The notes: generated by a model not told the origin, from the sequence alone. Shown: positions 1-6,446, counted from the first letter of the stretch. The stretch is 8,182 nucleotides of DNA from Hyphomicrobiales bacterium (GCA_003558415.1 PWLT01000440.1:1-8182); one strand, 5' to 3'. A program made the numbers and translations.

Positions 1-1
1 C

Positions 2-1288
2 GCGCAGAATGCCTTTGCCGGGCTGGGCACGCTGCTGATCGTCTTCACGCTGGCCGGTCAGCTCGCCATGCCCTGGCTGGTAATGGCCATGGCTGGCGGG
101 TTCCTCGCCGATGAGCGCTTCGACATGGCCGTGCATTTCGGGCGCATCGCCTTTCCCTATATCCTTTTCGTCTCGCTCGCGGCGCTGCTTTCGGGGGTGC
201 TCAACGCCACCGGACGCTTCGTTGCCGCCGCCGCGGCGCCGACGCTGCTCAACCTCACATTCATCCTTTCGATCCTGCTGGCGGACCTGGCCGGCTGGCC
301 GGTGGGGGATGCGCTGTCCTGGGCGGTGCCGCTGGCGGGGATCGCTCAGCTTGTGATGGTCTGGGTGGCGGCAAAGCGGGCGGGGTTCGCGCTGCGTATC
401 GCCTGGCCGCGGCTGACGCCCGAGATACGCCGCCTCGCGGTGATCGCGGCGCCGGCCATGCTGGCCGGCGGCGTGGTGCAGATCAACCTGCTGGTCGGGC
501 GTCAGGTCGGCAGTTTCTTCGAGGGCGCGATTGCCTGGCTGGCCTATGCCGACCGGCTCTATCAACTGCCGCTCGGGGTAGTGGGCATCGCCATCGGCGT
601 GGTGCTGCTGCCCGATCTCTCACGCCGGCTGCGCGCCGAGGATACCGATGGCGGGCGCCATTCCTTCAACCGCGCGGCGGAGTTCGCGCTGGCACTGTCG
701 GTGCCTTCGGCGGTGGGGCTGGTGGTGATCGCCACGCCCATCGTCTCGGTGCTGTTCGAACGCGGTGCCTTCACCGAATCCGACACCGCGGCCACCGCGC
801 TGGCAGTCGCGGTCTACGGGCTGGGGCTTCCGGCCTTCGTGCTCCAGAAGGTGCTTCAGCCGCTCTATTTCGCCCGCGAGGACACGCGCAGCCCGTTCCG
901 CTTCGCTGTCGTGGCGATGGTGGTCAACGCGGTGGTGGCGGTCGGGCTGGCGCCCTTCATCGGCTACATCGCCGCGGCGATCGCCACCAGCCTCGCGGGC
1001 TGGGCGATGGTCTGGCAGCTGTGGCGCGGCGCGCGCGGGATGGGTGCTGCGACGGATCTCGATGCGCGCTTCATGACGCGGATCTGGCGCATCCTGATCG
1101 CTGCGGCGTTCATGGGCGCGTGCCTTCTGGGAGCGGAGGCGCTGCTGTCGGAGATGCTGGAGGCGCGGCGGCTGCGCATCCTGGCGCTGGTGTTGCTGGT
1201 GGTGGCCGGCGCGGTGAGTTATTTCGGCCTGGGCGCGCTGATCGGTGCGTTCCGGCTGGCGGATTTCCGCTCCGCGATCCGGCGCTGA
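2..1288 (+). CDS. murJ: Lipid II flippase MurJ (MviN family), 5' end missing
   Basis: MurJ moves the peptidoglycan precursor lipid II across the inner membrane; it is a polytopic protein of the MOP exporter superfamily, usually about 510 residues with 14 membrane helices. The reading frame is open from base 2, so the true start lies upstream; 428 residues are visible and roughly the first 80 are missing. The ATG at 68 is internal: the codons before it read as family-like sequence (GLGTLLIVFTLAGQLAMPWL). Long hydrophobic segments alternate with short Arg-rich loops throughout. The most diagnostic stretch, encoded around 491-640, contains ADRLYQLPLGVVGIAIG followed by LLPDLSRR, a MurJ hallmark. 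The gene ends in TGA at 1286-1288, with an Arg-rich C-terminus. It is followed by a 119-base spacer, so rpiA may or may not share its transcript. Family identification is firm; only the N-terminus is unknown. Confidence 0.95.
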   Translation, partial: AQNAFAGLGTLLIVFTLAGQLAMPWLVMAMAGGFLADERFDMAVHFGRIAFPYILFVSLAALLSGVLNATGRFVAAAAAPTLLNLTFILSILLADLAGWPVGDALSWAVPLAGIAQLVMVWVAAKRAGFALRIAWPRLTPEIRRLAVIAAPAMLAGGVVQINLLVGRQVGSFFEGAIAWLAYADRLYQLPLGVVGIAIGVVLLPDLSRRLRAEDTDGGRHSFNRAAEFALALSVPSAVGLVVIATPIVSVLFERGAFTESDTAATALAVAVYGLGLPAFVLQKVLQPLYFAREDTRSPFRFAVVAMVVNAVVAVGLAPFIGYIAAAIATSLAGWAMVWQLWRGARGMGAATDLDARFMTRIWRILIAAAFMGACLLGAEALLSEMLEARRLRILALVLLVVAGAVSYFGLGALIGAFRLADFRSAIRR

Positions 1289-1325
1289 AACGTCTTCTGG
1301 CTGGGGCAGCATGGCGCCGCCGCTG

Positions 1326-1345
1326 GGCGGGAGCCTGGCGGATTT
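1326..1345 (+). repeat. Degenerate copy of GC-rich post-gene motif (copy 1)
   Basis: Starting 38 bases after the murJ stop, this stretch begins GGCGGGAGCCT, continues GGCGG and ends ATTT. The same three blocks in the same order occur after rpiA at 2243-2268, where two C are inserted after the first block and GG precedes the AT-rich end. The 119-base spacer (1289-1407) otherwise holds only the rpiA ribosome binding site. My recollection is that motifs of this type recur after genes in Rhodobacterales genomes; function is unknown to me. Confidence 0.45.
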
Positions 1346-1407
1346 CCCCTCGCGATGGCGCCCGTCCTGGCCTATAAGCCCAGGCGAGGCAGTTGCGGAG
1401 CAAGGCG

Positions 1408-2196
1408 ATGGCAGGAGAGCTTTCCCCGATCGACAAGGCGAAATTCGCCGCCGCGCGGCGCGCGGTGGATTTCGTCGAGAGCGGCATGCGCGTCGGGCTG
1501 GGGACCGGCTCCACCGCGGCGTGGATGGTGCGCTGCCTGGGCGAGCTGGTGCGCGAACAGGGACTCTCGGTCACCGGGGTTGCGACCTCGGCGCGCACAG
1601 CGGCGCTGGCGCGCGAGGTCGGCATCCGGGTGGTCGAGCTCGACGAGGCGAAATGGCTCGACATCACCATCGATGGCGCCGATGAATTCGACGCCGACAT
1701 GGCGCTGATCAAGGGCGGCGGCGGGGCGCTGCTGCGCGAGAAGATCGTGGCGACGGCCTCGGACCGGATGGTGGTGATCACCGATGCCGCCAAGGAAGTT
1801 GCCGCGCTGGGCGCCTTTCCGCTGCCGGTGGAGGTCATCCCCTTCGGCTGGCGCACCACCAAGGCGCTGCTCGAGGAGACGCTGGTGAGCCTCGACGTGA
1901 TGGGCCGCGAGGTGAGCCTGCGCATGGACGGGCAGGCGCCCTTTCGCACCGATGAGGGCAATCTGATCCTCGATCTGGCGTTGCGGCGCATCACCAATCC
2001 GCGCCAGGTGGCGCTGGTGCTCAACCAGATCCCCGGCGTGGTGGAGAACGGGCTGTTCATCGATATCTGCGACACGGTGGTGATCGGCGAGGCCGACGGC
2101 ACGGTGGAGCTGCGCGATGCGGCGAGCGGCAGGGTGGAGCGCGAGAGGATCGATTTCGCCGAGTCCGACAATCTGTTCCGCGACTTGGCGCGTTAG
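1408..2196 (+). CDS. rpiA: Ribose-5-phosphate isomerase A
   Basis: RpiA interconverts ribose 5-phosphate and ribulose 5-phosphate in the non-oxidative pentose phosphate pathway (and, where present, the Calvin cycle); it is cytosolic. The 262-residue product has normal length for alphaproteobacterial RpiA. Seen in order: the phosphate-binding loop GLGTGSTA (residues 30-37), DGADEFD (89-95) and KGGGGALLREK (102-112). Asp89, Asp92, Lys102 and Glu111 line up, with a constant offset of eight, with the E. coli active-site residues Asp81, Asp84, Lys94 and Glu103. I chose ATG 1408 because GGAG at 1397-1400 sits seven bases upstream; a TTG at 1393 would add five residues but lies upstream of that site. 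The stop is TAG at 2194-2196. gor follows after 160 bases with its own ribosome binding site; the pair links NADPH-generating and NADPH-using metabolism. Confidence 0.97.
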   Translation: MAGELSPIDKAKFAAARRAVDFVESGMRVGLGTGSTAAWMVRCLGELVREQGLSVTGVATSARTAALAREVGIRVVELDEAKWLDITIDGADEFDADMALIKGGGGALLREKIVATASDRMVVITDAAKEVAALGAFPLPVEVIPFGWRTTKALLEETLVSLDVMGREVSLRMDGQAPFRTDEGNLILDLALRRITNPRQVALVLNQIPGVVENGLFIDICDTVVIGEADGTVELRDAASGRVERERIDFAESDNLFRDLAR

Positions 2197-2242
2197 GGAC
2201 CGGTGGGGTGCCCGGACTGCCGCTCGCATCGCGGGTTGCGGC

Positions 2243-2268
2243 GGCGGGAGCCTCCGGCGGGGATATTT
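2243..2268 (+). repeat. GC-rich post-gene motif ending in AT-rich tail (copy 2)
   Basis: The stretch reads GGCGGGAGCCTCCGGCGGGG followed by ATATTT, beginning 47 bases after the rpiA stop, then a purine-rich run (GAAGAAGAAGG, 2273-2283). The core GCGGGAGCCTCCGGC (2244-2258) is a near-palindrome centred on the C at 2251, with one mismatch, so it is symmetric as DNA and could fold only with a very small loop as RNA. A shorter relative lies after murJ at 1326-1345. It could act as a transcript 3' end or a protein-binding repeat; the T-run after it is only five bases, so I do not call it a terminator. Confidence 0.5.
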
Positions 2269-2289
2269 TTGCGAAGAAGAAGGGCAGTT

Positions 2290-2319
2290 CGGCGCGCCGG
2301 GGGCGATTCGGTAGCGCCC
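2290..2319. other. Palindrome plus small stem-loop in the rpiA-gor spacer
   Basis: CGGCGCGCCG at 2290-2299 is a perfect 10-base palindrome. Directly after it, GGGCG (2301-2305) can pair with CGCCC (2315-2319) around a nine-base loop. Together with the motif at 2243-2268 these make most of the 160-base spacer before gor potentially structured. In such GC-rich DNA short palindromes are common, so this is a description and not a claim of function. Confidence 0.3.
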
Positions 2320-2344
2320 GTGGCCCGGTCGGGATGATGGCCGA

Positions 2345-2350
2345 AGGAGG
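2345..2350 (+). promoter_or_regulatory. Ribosome binding site of gor
   Basis: AGGAGG, a full match to the anti-Shine-Dalgarno core, lies six bases before ATG 2357. It fixes the gor start and predicts efficient initiation that does not depend on translation of rpiA. Confidence 0.85.
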
Positions 2351-2356
2351 AAACGA

Positions 2357-3712
2357 ATGCGCAGGGATTATGATCTGTTCGTGATCGGGGGCGGATCGGG
2401 CGGGGTGCGCGCGGCGCGCATCGCCGCGCAGGCCGGGGCGCGTGTGGCGCTGGCCGAGGAGTATCGCATGGGCGGGACCTGCGTGATCCGCGGCTGCGTG
2501 CCCAAGAAGCTGATGGTCTTTGCCTCGGGCTTTCCCGAGGCGATGGCGGATGCGCGCGCCTATGGCTGGGATGTGCGGCGCGGCAGGTTCGACTGGACCG
2601 CGTTCCGGGCCAGGCTCGATGCGGAGCTCGACCGGCTGGAGGGGGTGTATCGCGGCAATCTGGAGAAGGCCGGCGTGAGCATCCACGATGCGCGCGCCAC
2701 CGTGGCCGGGCCCAATACCGTGCGGCTCGCCGATGGAGCCGAGCTGTCGGCCGATCACATTCTGGTCGCCACGGGGGGCGCGCCCTTCGTGCCCGAGAAA
2801 TGGGCCGGGCTGCCGGTAATGACCTCGAATGACGTCTTCAAGCTCGACGCGCTGCCGAAATCCATCCTGATCGTCGGCGGGGGCTACATAGCCTGCGAAT
2901 TCGCCTGCATTCTTAACGGACTGGGCGTGGAGGTGACGCAGTATTACCGCGGCGCGCAGATCCTGCGCGGTTTCGACGGCGAGGCGCGCGGCCATGTTGC
3001 CGAACTGATGGAGGAGCATGGTGTCAACCTCCATGTCGGCACCGATCTCATCTCGATGGAGCGGGCCGAGGGCGGGCTGCGCGTGAAGGCCACCGACGGG
3101 CGCGAACGGGTGTTCGACAAGGTCATGTTCGCGACGGGGCGGCGGCCCAATACCGACGGGCTGGGCCTGGCCGAGGCCGGGGTCACGCTGGGGCGCTGGG
3201 GCGAGGTCGTCGTGGATGCCTATTCGCGCAGTTCGGTCCCCTCGATCCATGCGGTGGGCGACGTGACCGACCGGGTGAACCTCACGCCCGTGGCGATTCG
3301 CGAGGGGCAGGCCTTTGCCGAGACGGTGTTCGGGGGCAAGGATGTCACGGCCGATCACGAGCTCGTCGCCAGCGCCGTGTTCACCCGCCCCGAGCTGGGC
3401 TCGGTCGGGCTGAGCGAGGAGGAGGCGCGCGACCGCGAGCCGGTGGATGTGTACTGCACCTCGTTTCGGGCGATGCATTCGGCCTTTGCCGGGCGGCCCG
3501 ACCGGGTGATGATGAAGCTCGTTGTCAGCCAGGCGACCGATAAGGTTCTGGGATGTCACATCGTTTCGGATCACGCCGGGGAGATGATCCAGCTCGCCGC
3601 GATCGCGCTGAAGATGGGTGCGACGAAGGCGGATTTCGATCGCACCGTGGCCGTTCATCCCACCATGTCCGAGGAACTGGTCACGATGCGCTCCCCGGTG
3701 CGGTCGGGCTGA
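2357..3712 (+). CDS. gor: Glutathione-disulfide reductase (NADPH, FAD)
   Basis: This cytosolic flavoenzyme reduces glutathione disulfide with NADPH. The 451-residue product has the usual length. Seen in order: N-terminal FAD-binding loop GGGSGG (11-16); redox disulfide in GGTCVIRGCVPKK (Cys42, Cys47); NADPH-binding GGGYIA (174-179); Arg198 and Arg204, which match the E. coli residues that bind the NADPH 2'-phosphate and argue against an NADH-using lipoamide dehydrogenase; a second FAD contact in VGDVTDRVNLTPVA; and the C-terminal catalytic HPTMSEE with His434 and Glu439. The CVIRGC spacer, where E. coli has CVNVGC, and Gly at 175 where E. coli has Ala resemble the plant/cyanobacterial/alphaproteobacterial type. 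Oddities are Cys180 and Cys184 inside the NADPH domain. A 310-base gap follows. Mercuric or trypanothione reductase is unlikely given these motifs. Confidence 0.96.
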   Translation: MRRDYDLFVIGGGSGGVRAARIAAQAGARVALAEEYRMGGTCVIRGCVPKKLMVFASGFPEAMADARAYGWDVRRGRFDWTAFRARLDAELDRLEGVYRGNLEKAGVSIHDARATVAGPNTVRLADGAELSADHILVATGGAPFVPEKWAGLPVMTSNDVFKLDALPKSILIVGGGYIACEFACILNGLGVEVTQYYRGAQILRGFDGEARGHVAELMEEHGVNLHVGTDLISMERAEGGLRVKATDGRERVFDKVMFATGRRPNTDGLGLAEAGVTLGRWGEVVVDAYSRSSVPSIHAVGDVTDRVNLTPVAIREGQAFAETVFGGKDVTADHELVASAVFTRPELGSVGLSEEEARDREPVDVYCTSFRAMHSAFAGRPDRVMMKLVVSQATDKVLGCHIVSDHAGEMIQLAAIALKMGATKADFDRTVAVHPTMSEELVTMRSPVRSG

Positions 3713-3733
3713 AGGGGCGCCGCAAGGGCTGGC

Positions 3734-3815
3734 GCGTTGACAATCGCGCGAGAGCGATGCGAGCCGTGTCGTTTTCCGCTTTTCCGCCGGGTGTTCGGCG
3801 TGCGATTGTCACCGC
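3734..3815. repeat. 17-base imperfect inverted repeat, arms 49 bases apart...
   Basis: The left arm is 3734-3750 (GCGTTGACAATCGCGCG). The right arm, 3799-3815, reads GCGGTGACAATCGCACG on the minus strand. Fifteen of 17 positions match and the central ten (TGACAATCGC, 3738-3747 against 3802-3811) match perfectly; 48 bases separate the arms. Within the span, ATCGC (3743-3747) can also pair locally with GCGAT (3754-3758), and CGCCG (3785-3789) with CGGCG (3796-3800). It may be a pair of oppositely oriented protein-binding sites, or a folded RNA leader. The left arm overlaps a TTGACA hexamer. The repeat is clear; the role is inference. Confidence 0.7.
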
Positions 3816-3964
3816 GTCAAGCCCGGGGCGTGCGTGCGGGGGCAAGGCAGCGACGTCATGCTTTGACGGAGAGGCCGGAAGTATCGCAACCACTGGAGTT
3901 GCGGGACGGCGGATCCTCGCTTATGTCACCCTCAGCGTGCCGGTCCGGGAGAACGTAATCGTCC

Positions 3965-3996
3965 CGTGCCGGGCAGGGCGCCCGCGTGTCGGGCAG
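3965..3996 (+). repeat. 12-base direct repeat, 20-base period, before hflK
   Basis: CGTGCCGGGCAG (3965-3976) and CGTGTCGGGCAG (3985-3996) differ at one base and start 20 bases apart, about two helical turns. A shorter match, CGTGCCGG, lies at 3936-3943. Between the copies CGGGC (3970-3974) can pair with GCCCG (3980-3984). The end of the second copy is 26 bases before the hflK start, so it lies within the leader or just downstream of a promoter. It could be a tandem operator or chance in GC-rich DNA. Confidence 0.4.
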
Positions 3997-4022
3997 AAGA
4001 TCACCGAAGGGAGCAGCAGCTT

Positions 4023-5192
4023 ATGTCCAACACTGGTGGACCATGGGGAGGGCGCGGGCCGGGCCGAGGCGGAAGCGGCGGCGGCGGCGACGGCGGCCGT
4101 GGAAGCGGCGGGGGCGGGGGCGGACGACGCCCCGGCGACGGGCCGCAGATCCCCGAAATCGACGACCTGGTCAAGAAGGGTCAGGAACAGCTTCGCGTGC
4201 TGATGGGCGGGCGCGGCGGCGGCAATAACGGCCCGGGCGGCGGCGCCGGCGGCGGCGGGTTCTTCTCGCGCCGCGGTCTGGTGCTCGGCGGGCTGGTGGT
4301 GGTGGCGTTGTGGGCCTTTGCCTCCTTCTACACCGTGAAGCCCGAGGAACGCTCGGTCGAGCTGATGTTCGGCCAGTATTACAAGCAGGGCAACCCGGGG
4401 CTGAACTTCGCGCCCTGGCCCGTCGTCACGCATGAGATCGTGCAGGTGACCGGCGAGCGCGTGACCGATGTGGGCACCACCCGCGCCGGGCTGGCATCGG
4501 GGTTGATGCTCACCCGCGACGAGGCGATCGTGGATATCGAATTCCAGGTGGTGTGGAACATCGGCAACCCCGCCAACTTCCTGTTCAACCTGTCGACGCC
4601 CGAGGAAACCGTGCGCGCCGTGTCGGAATCGGCCATGCGCGACATCATCGCGCGCTCGGAACTGTCGCCCATTCTCAACCGCGACCGCGGCGCCATTGCC
4701 GCCGATCTGCGGCAGGCGGCGCAGGGCACGCTCGACAGCTATGAGGCGGGCATCAACATCATCCGCGTCAACTTCGACAAGGCCGATCCGCCCTCCGAAG
4801 TGATCGACAGCTTCCGCGAGGTGCAGGCCGCCCGGCAGGAGCGCGACCGGCTGGAGCGTCAGGCCGACGCCTATGCCAACCGGGTCCTCGCCGGTGCCCG
4901 CGGTCAGGCCGCGGAAATCCTCGAAGAGGCCGAAGCCTACCGCGCCGAGGTCATCAACAATGCCGAGGGCGAGGCGAGCCGTTTCGTCTCGGTCTATGAG
5001 GAATACGTCAATTCGCCCGATGTCACCCGGCGGCGGATGTATCTGGAGACGATGGAGAAGGTCTTCGGCGAAATCGACATGGTCCTTCTGGATGGCGTCA
5101 ACGGCGAGGAGGCCGGCGGCCAGGGTGTCGTGCCCTATCTGCCGCTCAATGAACTGCGTCGCACCCGCGCCGTCGAAGGGGAGGCCAACTGA
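4023..5192 (+). CDS. hflK: FtsH protease modulator HflK
   Basis: HflK is an inner-membrane SPFH/prohibitin-family protein that, alternating with HflC, forms a large periplasmic cage enclosing the FtsH protease and modulates its degradation of membrane proteins. The 389-residue product has a very Gly-rich cytosolic N-terminus (residues 5-40), a short conserved segment PQIPEIDDLVKKGQEQL (41-57), a second Gly-rich tract (62-79), one membrane helix (about 85-103), the SPFH domain starting at YTVKPEERSVELMFG, a charged helical region rich in Ala, Glu and Arg, and the HflK-typical RRRMYLETMEKVFGEIDMVL near residue 336. I chose ATG 4023, preceded by AAGGGAG at 4007-4013 with nine bases between; a GTG at 3966 would add 19 atypical residues. 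Its stop TGA (5190-5192) shares one base with the hflC start, implying coupled translation. Order hflK then hflC is the standard one. Confidence 0.95.
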   Translation: MSNTGGPWGGRGPGRGGSGGGGDGGRGSGGGGGGRRPGDGPQIPEIDDLVKKGQEQLRVLMGGRGGGNNGPGGGAGGGGFFSRRGLVLGGLVVVALWAFASFYTVKPEERSVELMFGQYYKQGNPGLNFAPWPVVTHEIVQVTGERVTDVGTTRAGLASGLMLTRDEAIVDIEFQVVWNIGNPANFLFNLSTPEETVRAVSESAMRDIIARSELSPILNRDRGAIAADLRQAAQGTLDSYEAGINIIRVNFDKADPPSEVIDSFREVQAARQERDRLERQADAYANRVLAGARGQAAEILEEAEAYRAEVINNAEGEASRFVSVYEEYVNSPDVTRRRMYLETMEKVFGEIDMVLLDGVNGEEAGGQGVVPYLPLNELRRTRAVEGEAN

Positions 5193-6154
5193 TGAAACGC
5201 ACAGCCCTACTTCTTCCCGTTGTCGTGGTGATTGCCGCGCTGGGCATCTCGTCACTCTTTGTCGTGGACGAGCGCGAGAACGTCCTCGTGCTGCAGTTCG
5301 GTCAGGTCAAGCAGGTCCGCACCGAGCCGGGGCTGGGATTCAAGATCCCGGTCATCCAGGAGGTGGTCCGCTATGATGCGCGCATCCTGGGGCTGCAGTC
5401 GCAGCCGCTGGAGATCACCCCGCTCGATGATCGCCGTCTGGTGGTGGACGCCTTCATGCGCTGGCGCATCGTCAACGTTACCGATTTCCGCGAAGCCGTG
5501 GGGATCGAGGGCGTGATGGCCGCGCAGGGCCGGTTGGAGCGCATCCTCAACGCCTCGATCCGTGAGGTTCTGGGCTCGGTTCCGTCAACGGCCGTGTTGT
5601 CGGAGGACCGCACCGCGCTGATGAACCGCATCCGCGATCTGGCGCGGCGCCAGGCGGCGACGCTGGGTGTCGAGGTGATCGACGTGCGGCTCACCCGCAC
5701 CGACCTGCCCGATCAGAACCTCGAGGCCACCTATGCGCGGATGCGCGCCGAGCGCGAGCGCGAGGCCGCTGACGAGATCGCGCGCGGTAACGAGGCCGCG
5801 CAGCGCGTGCGCGCCCTGGCCGACCGCACGGTGGTCGAGCTCGTCTCCTCGGCGCGGCGCGAAAGCGAGATCATCCGCGGCGAGGCCGACGCGCAACGCA
5901 ACGCGATCTACGCCGATGCCTATGGGCTCGACCCGGAGTTCTTCGCCTTTTCGCGCTCGCTCACCTCCTATGAGCGCGCGATGCGCAGTCAGAACACCTC
6001 GATGGTGATGCGCCCGGACAGCGAGTTCTTCACCTACCTGCGCACCGACGGTTCGGCGGCGATCCGCGATCTGCTGCCGGAGGTGCCCGACGAGCAGGCG
6101 CGCCCGGATGAGGACGCGCAACCCGAGATGCCGGACGAGCCGCTCATCCAATGA
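5192..6154 (+). CDS. hflC: FtsH protease modulator HflC
   Basis: This is the obligate partner of HflK in the HflKC-FtsH complex. The 320-residue product starts with a single membrane anchor (about residues 4-24), followed by the SPFH domain opening FVVDERENVLVLQFGQV. A charged helical stretch (from about ARMRAEREREAADEIARG) leads to EADAQRNAIYADAYG and then DPEFFAFSRSLTSYE and PDSEFFTYL, all HflC signatures. The start ATG overlaps the hflK stop as TGATG, with GGGGAGG at 5178-5184 seven bases upstream. HflC's HflK-like features are outweighed by its short N-terminus and C-terminal motifs. The last 24 residues or so (EVPDEQARPDEDAQPEMPDE and on) form a Pro- and acid-rich tail that I would not expect in E. 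coli HflC. The stop overlaps the next gene by four bases (ATGA). Confidence 0.96.
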   Translation: MKRTALLLPVVVVIAALGISSLFVVDERENVLVLQFGQVKQVRTEPGLGFKIPVIQEVVRYDARILGLQSQPLEITPLDDRRLVVDAFMRWRIVNVTDFREAVGIEGVMAAQGRLERILNASIREVLGSVPSTAVLSEDRTALMNRIRDLARRQAATLGVEVIDVRLTRTDLPDQNLEATYARMRAEREREAADEIARGNEAAQRVRALADRTVVELVSSARRESEIIRGEADAQRNAIYADAYGLDPEFFAFSRSLTSYERAMRSQNTSMVMRPDSEFFTYLRTDGSAAIRDLLPEVPDEQARPDEDAQPEMPDEPLIQ

Positions 6155-6345
6155 GCTACGTTCTTCTGGCCATCGGTTTGGTCTTGATCGTGGAGGGGCT
6201 GGTGTTCGCGCTGGCCCCTTCGCGCATCGACGACATGCTCGCGATGATGGCGCGAATCCCAATCGAGACCCGCCGCATGATCGGGTTGGGAGCGCTCGCG
6301 ATCGGCGTGGCGCTCATCTGGGGCGCGCGCGCACTGGGCCTGTGA
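6151..6345 (+). CDS. DUF2065 family small inner-membrane protein (YjeT-like)
   Basis: The 64-residue product has two hydrophobic helices, about residues 2-21 and 43-62, joined by a short polar linker (PSRIDDMLAMMARIPIETRR). Size, topology and position immediately after hflC match DUF2065, whose E. coli member YjeT is encoded next to hflKC. The start overlaps the hflC stop as ATGA, with no separate strong ribosome binding site, so translation is probably coupled to hflC. The biochemical role of the family is not known to me; the recurrent linkage suggests a job with HflKC or FtsH, which is inference. A 153-base spacer separates it from the protease gene. Confidence 0.88.
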   Translation: MSYVLLAIGLVLIVEGLVFALAPSRIDDMLAMMARIPIETRRMIGLGALAIGVALIWGARALGL

Positions 6346-6401
6346 GGGCGCCGACAGCGGTGCTCAACGGGAATCACGTCTGATTGAAGCCGCCAACAAC
6401 G

Positions 6402-6425
6402 ATTTGCGTTTGCGCCGCCGCAAAT
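6402..6425. repeat. Stem-loop with two alternative left arms
   Basis: ATTTGCG (6402-6408) is a perfect complement of CGCAAAT (6419-6425). A second TTTGCG (6409-6414) can instead pair with CGCAAA (6419-6424) around a CCGC loop. No T-run follows (TTAGGTT), so it is at best a weak terminator after the DUF2065 gene. It may be an operator-like inverted repeat for the downstream protease gene. A smaller inverted repeat, AATCA-CGTC-TGATT, lies at 6372-6385. Confidence 0.4.
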
Positions 6426-6446
6426 TAGGTTCAGGCGCAGACTTGG

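Larger units (their letters stand above)
3713..4022. other. 310-base gene-free region upstream of hflK
   Basis: No reading frame here looks like protein. A GTG at 3966 is in frame with hflK but the added residues are not HflK-like. The region holds a 17-base inverted repeat (3734-3750 and 3799-3815), a 5-bp hairpin (3785-3800), a short direct repeat (3965-3976 and 3985-3996) and the hflK ribosome binding site. A TTGACA hexamer at 3737-3742 is a perfect sigma-70 -35 element, but I find no convincing -10 at 16-18 bases. The hflK promoter is presumably here because gor and hflK are functionally unrelated. Confidence 0.6.

Noticed and set aside
1373..1378. TATAAG as a -10 box for rpiA
   Set aside because: The bases about 17 upstream show no -35 similarity; a single hexamer is not enough evidence.
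1393..1407. TTG start for rpiA
   Set aside because: ATG 1408 has GGAG seven bases upstream and gives the family's usual N-terminus; the TTG lies before that site.
2057..3658. Long open frame on the minus strand opposite rpiA/gor (533 codons)
   Set aside because: It is antisense to a gene with complete catalytic motifs; the translation is His-, Arg- and Pro-rich without domain structure, as usual for the opposite strand of GC-rich genes.
3737..3766. Sigma-70 promoter from TTGACA before hflK
   Set aside because: The -35 hexamer is perfect, but the bases 16-18 downstream (around 3759-3766) are GC-rich with no -10 similarity. The hexamer is kept only as part of the inverted repeat.
3793..3807. 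Alphaproteobacterial SOS box GTTC-N7-GTTC
   Set aside because: The second half reads GATT, two mismatches in four bases.
3806..3820. FNR/FnrL-like site (TTG, 8 bases, CAA)
   Set aside because: The half-sites are nine bases apart and the inner AT bases do not match the consensus.
3966..4022. GTG upstream start adding 19 residues to HflK
   Set aside because: The extra residues are Arg/Cys-rich and unlike HflK N-termini, and a suitable ribosome binding site sits directly before ATG 4023.
3921..5255. 444-codon minus-strand open frame opposite hflK
   Set aside because: Antisense shadow of hflK; no recognisable motif and no ribosome binding context.
6370..6410. EcfG-type general stress promoter (GGAAC, then CGTT) before the Do protease gene
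   Set aside because: GGAAT is a near match but no CGTT occurs at 16-17 bases; the nearest GCGTT is too far away.
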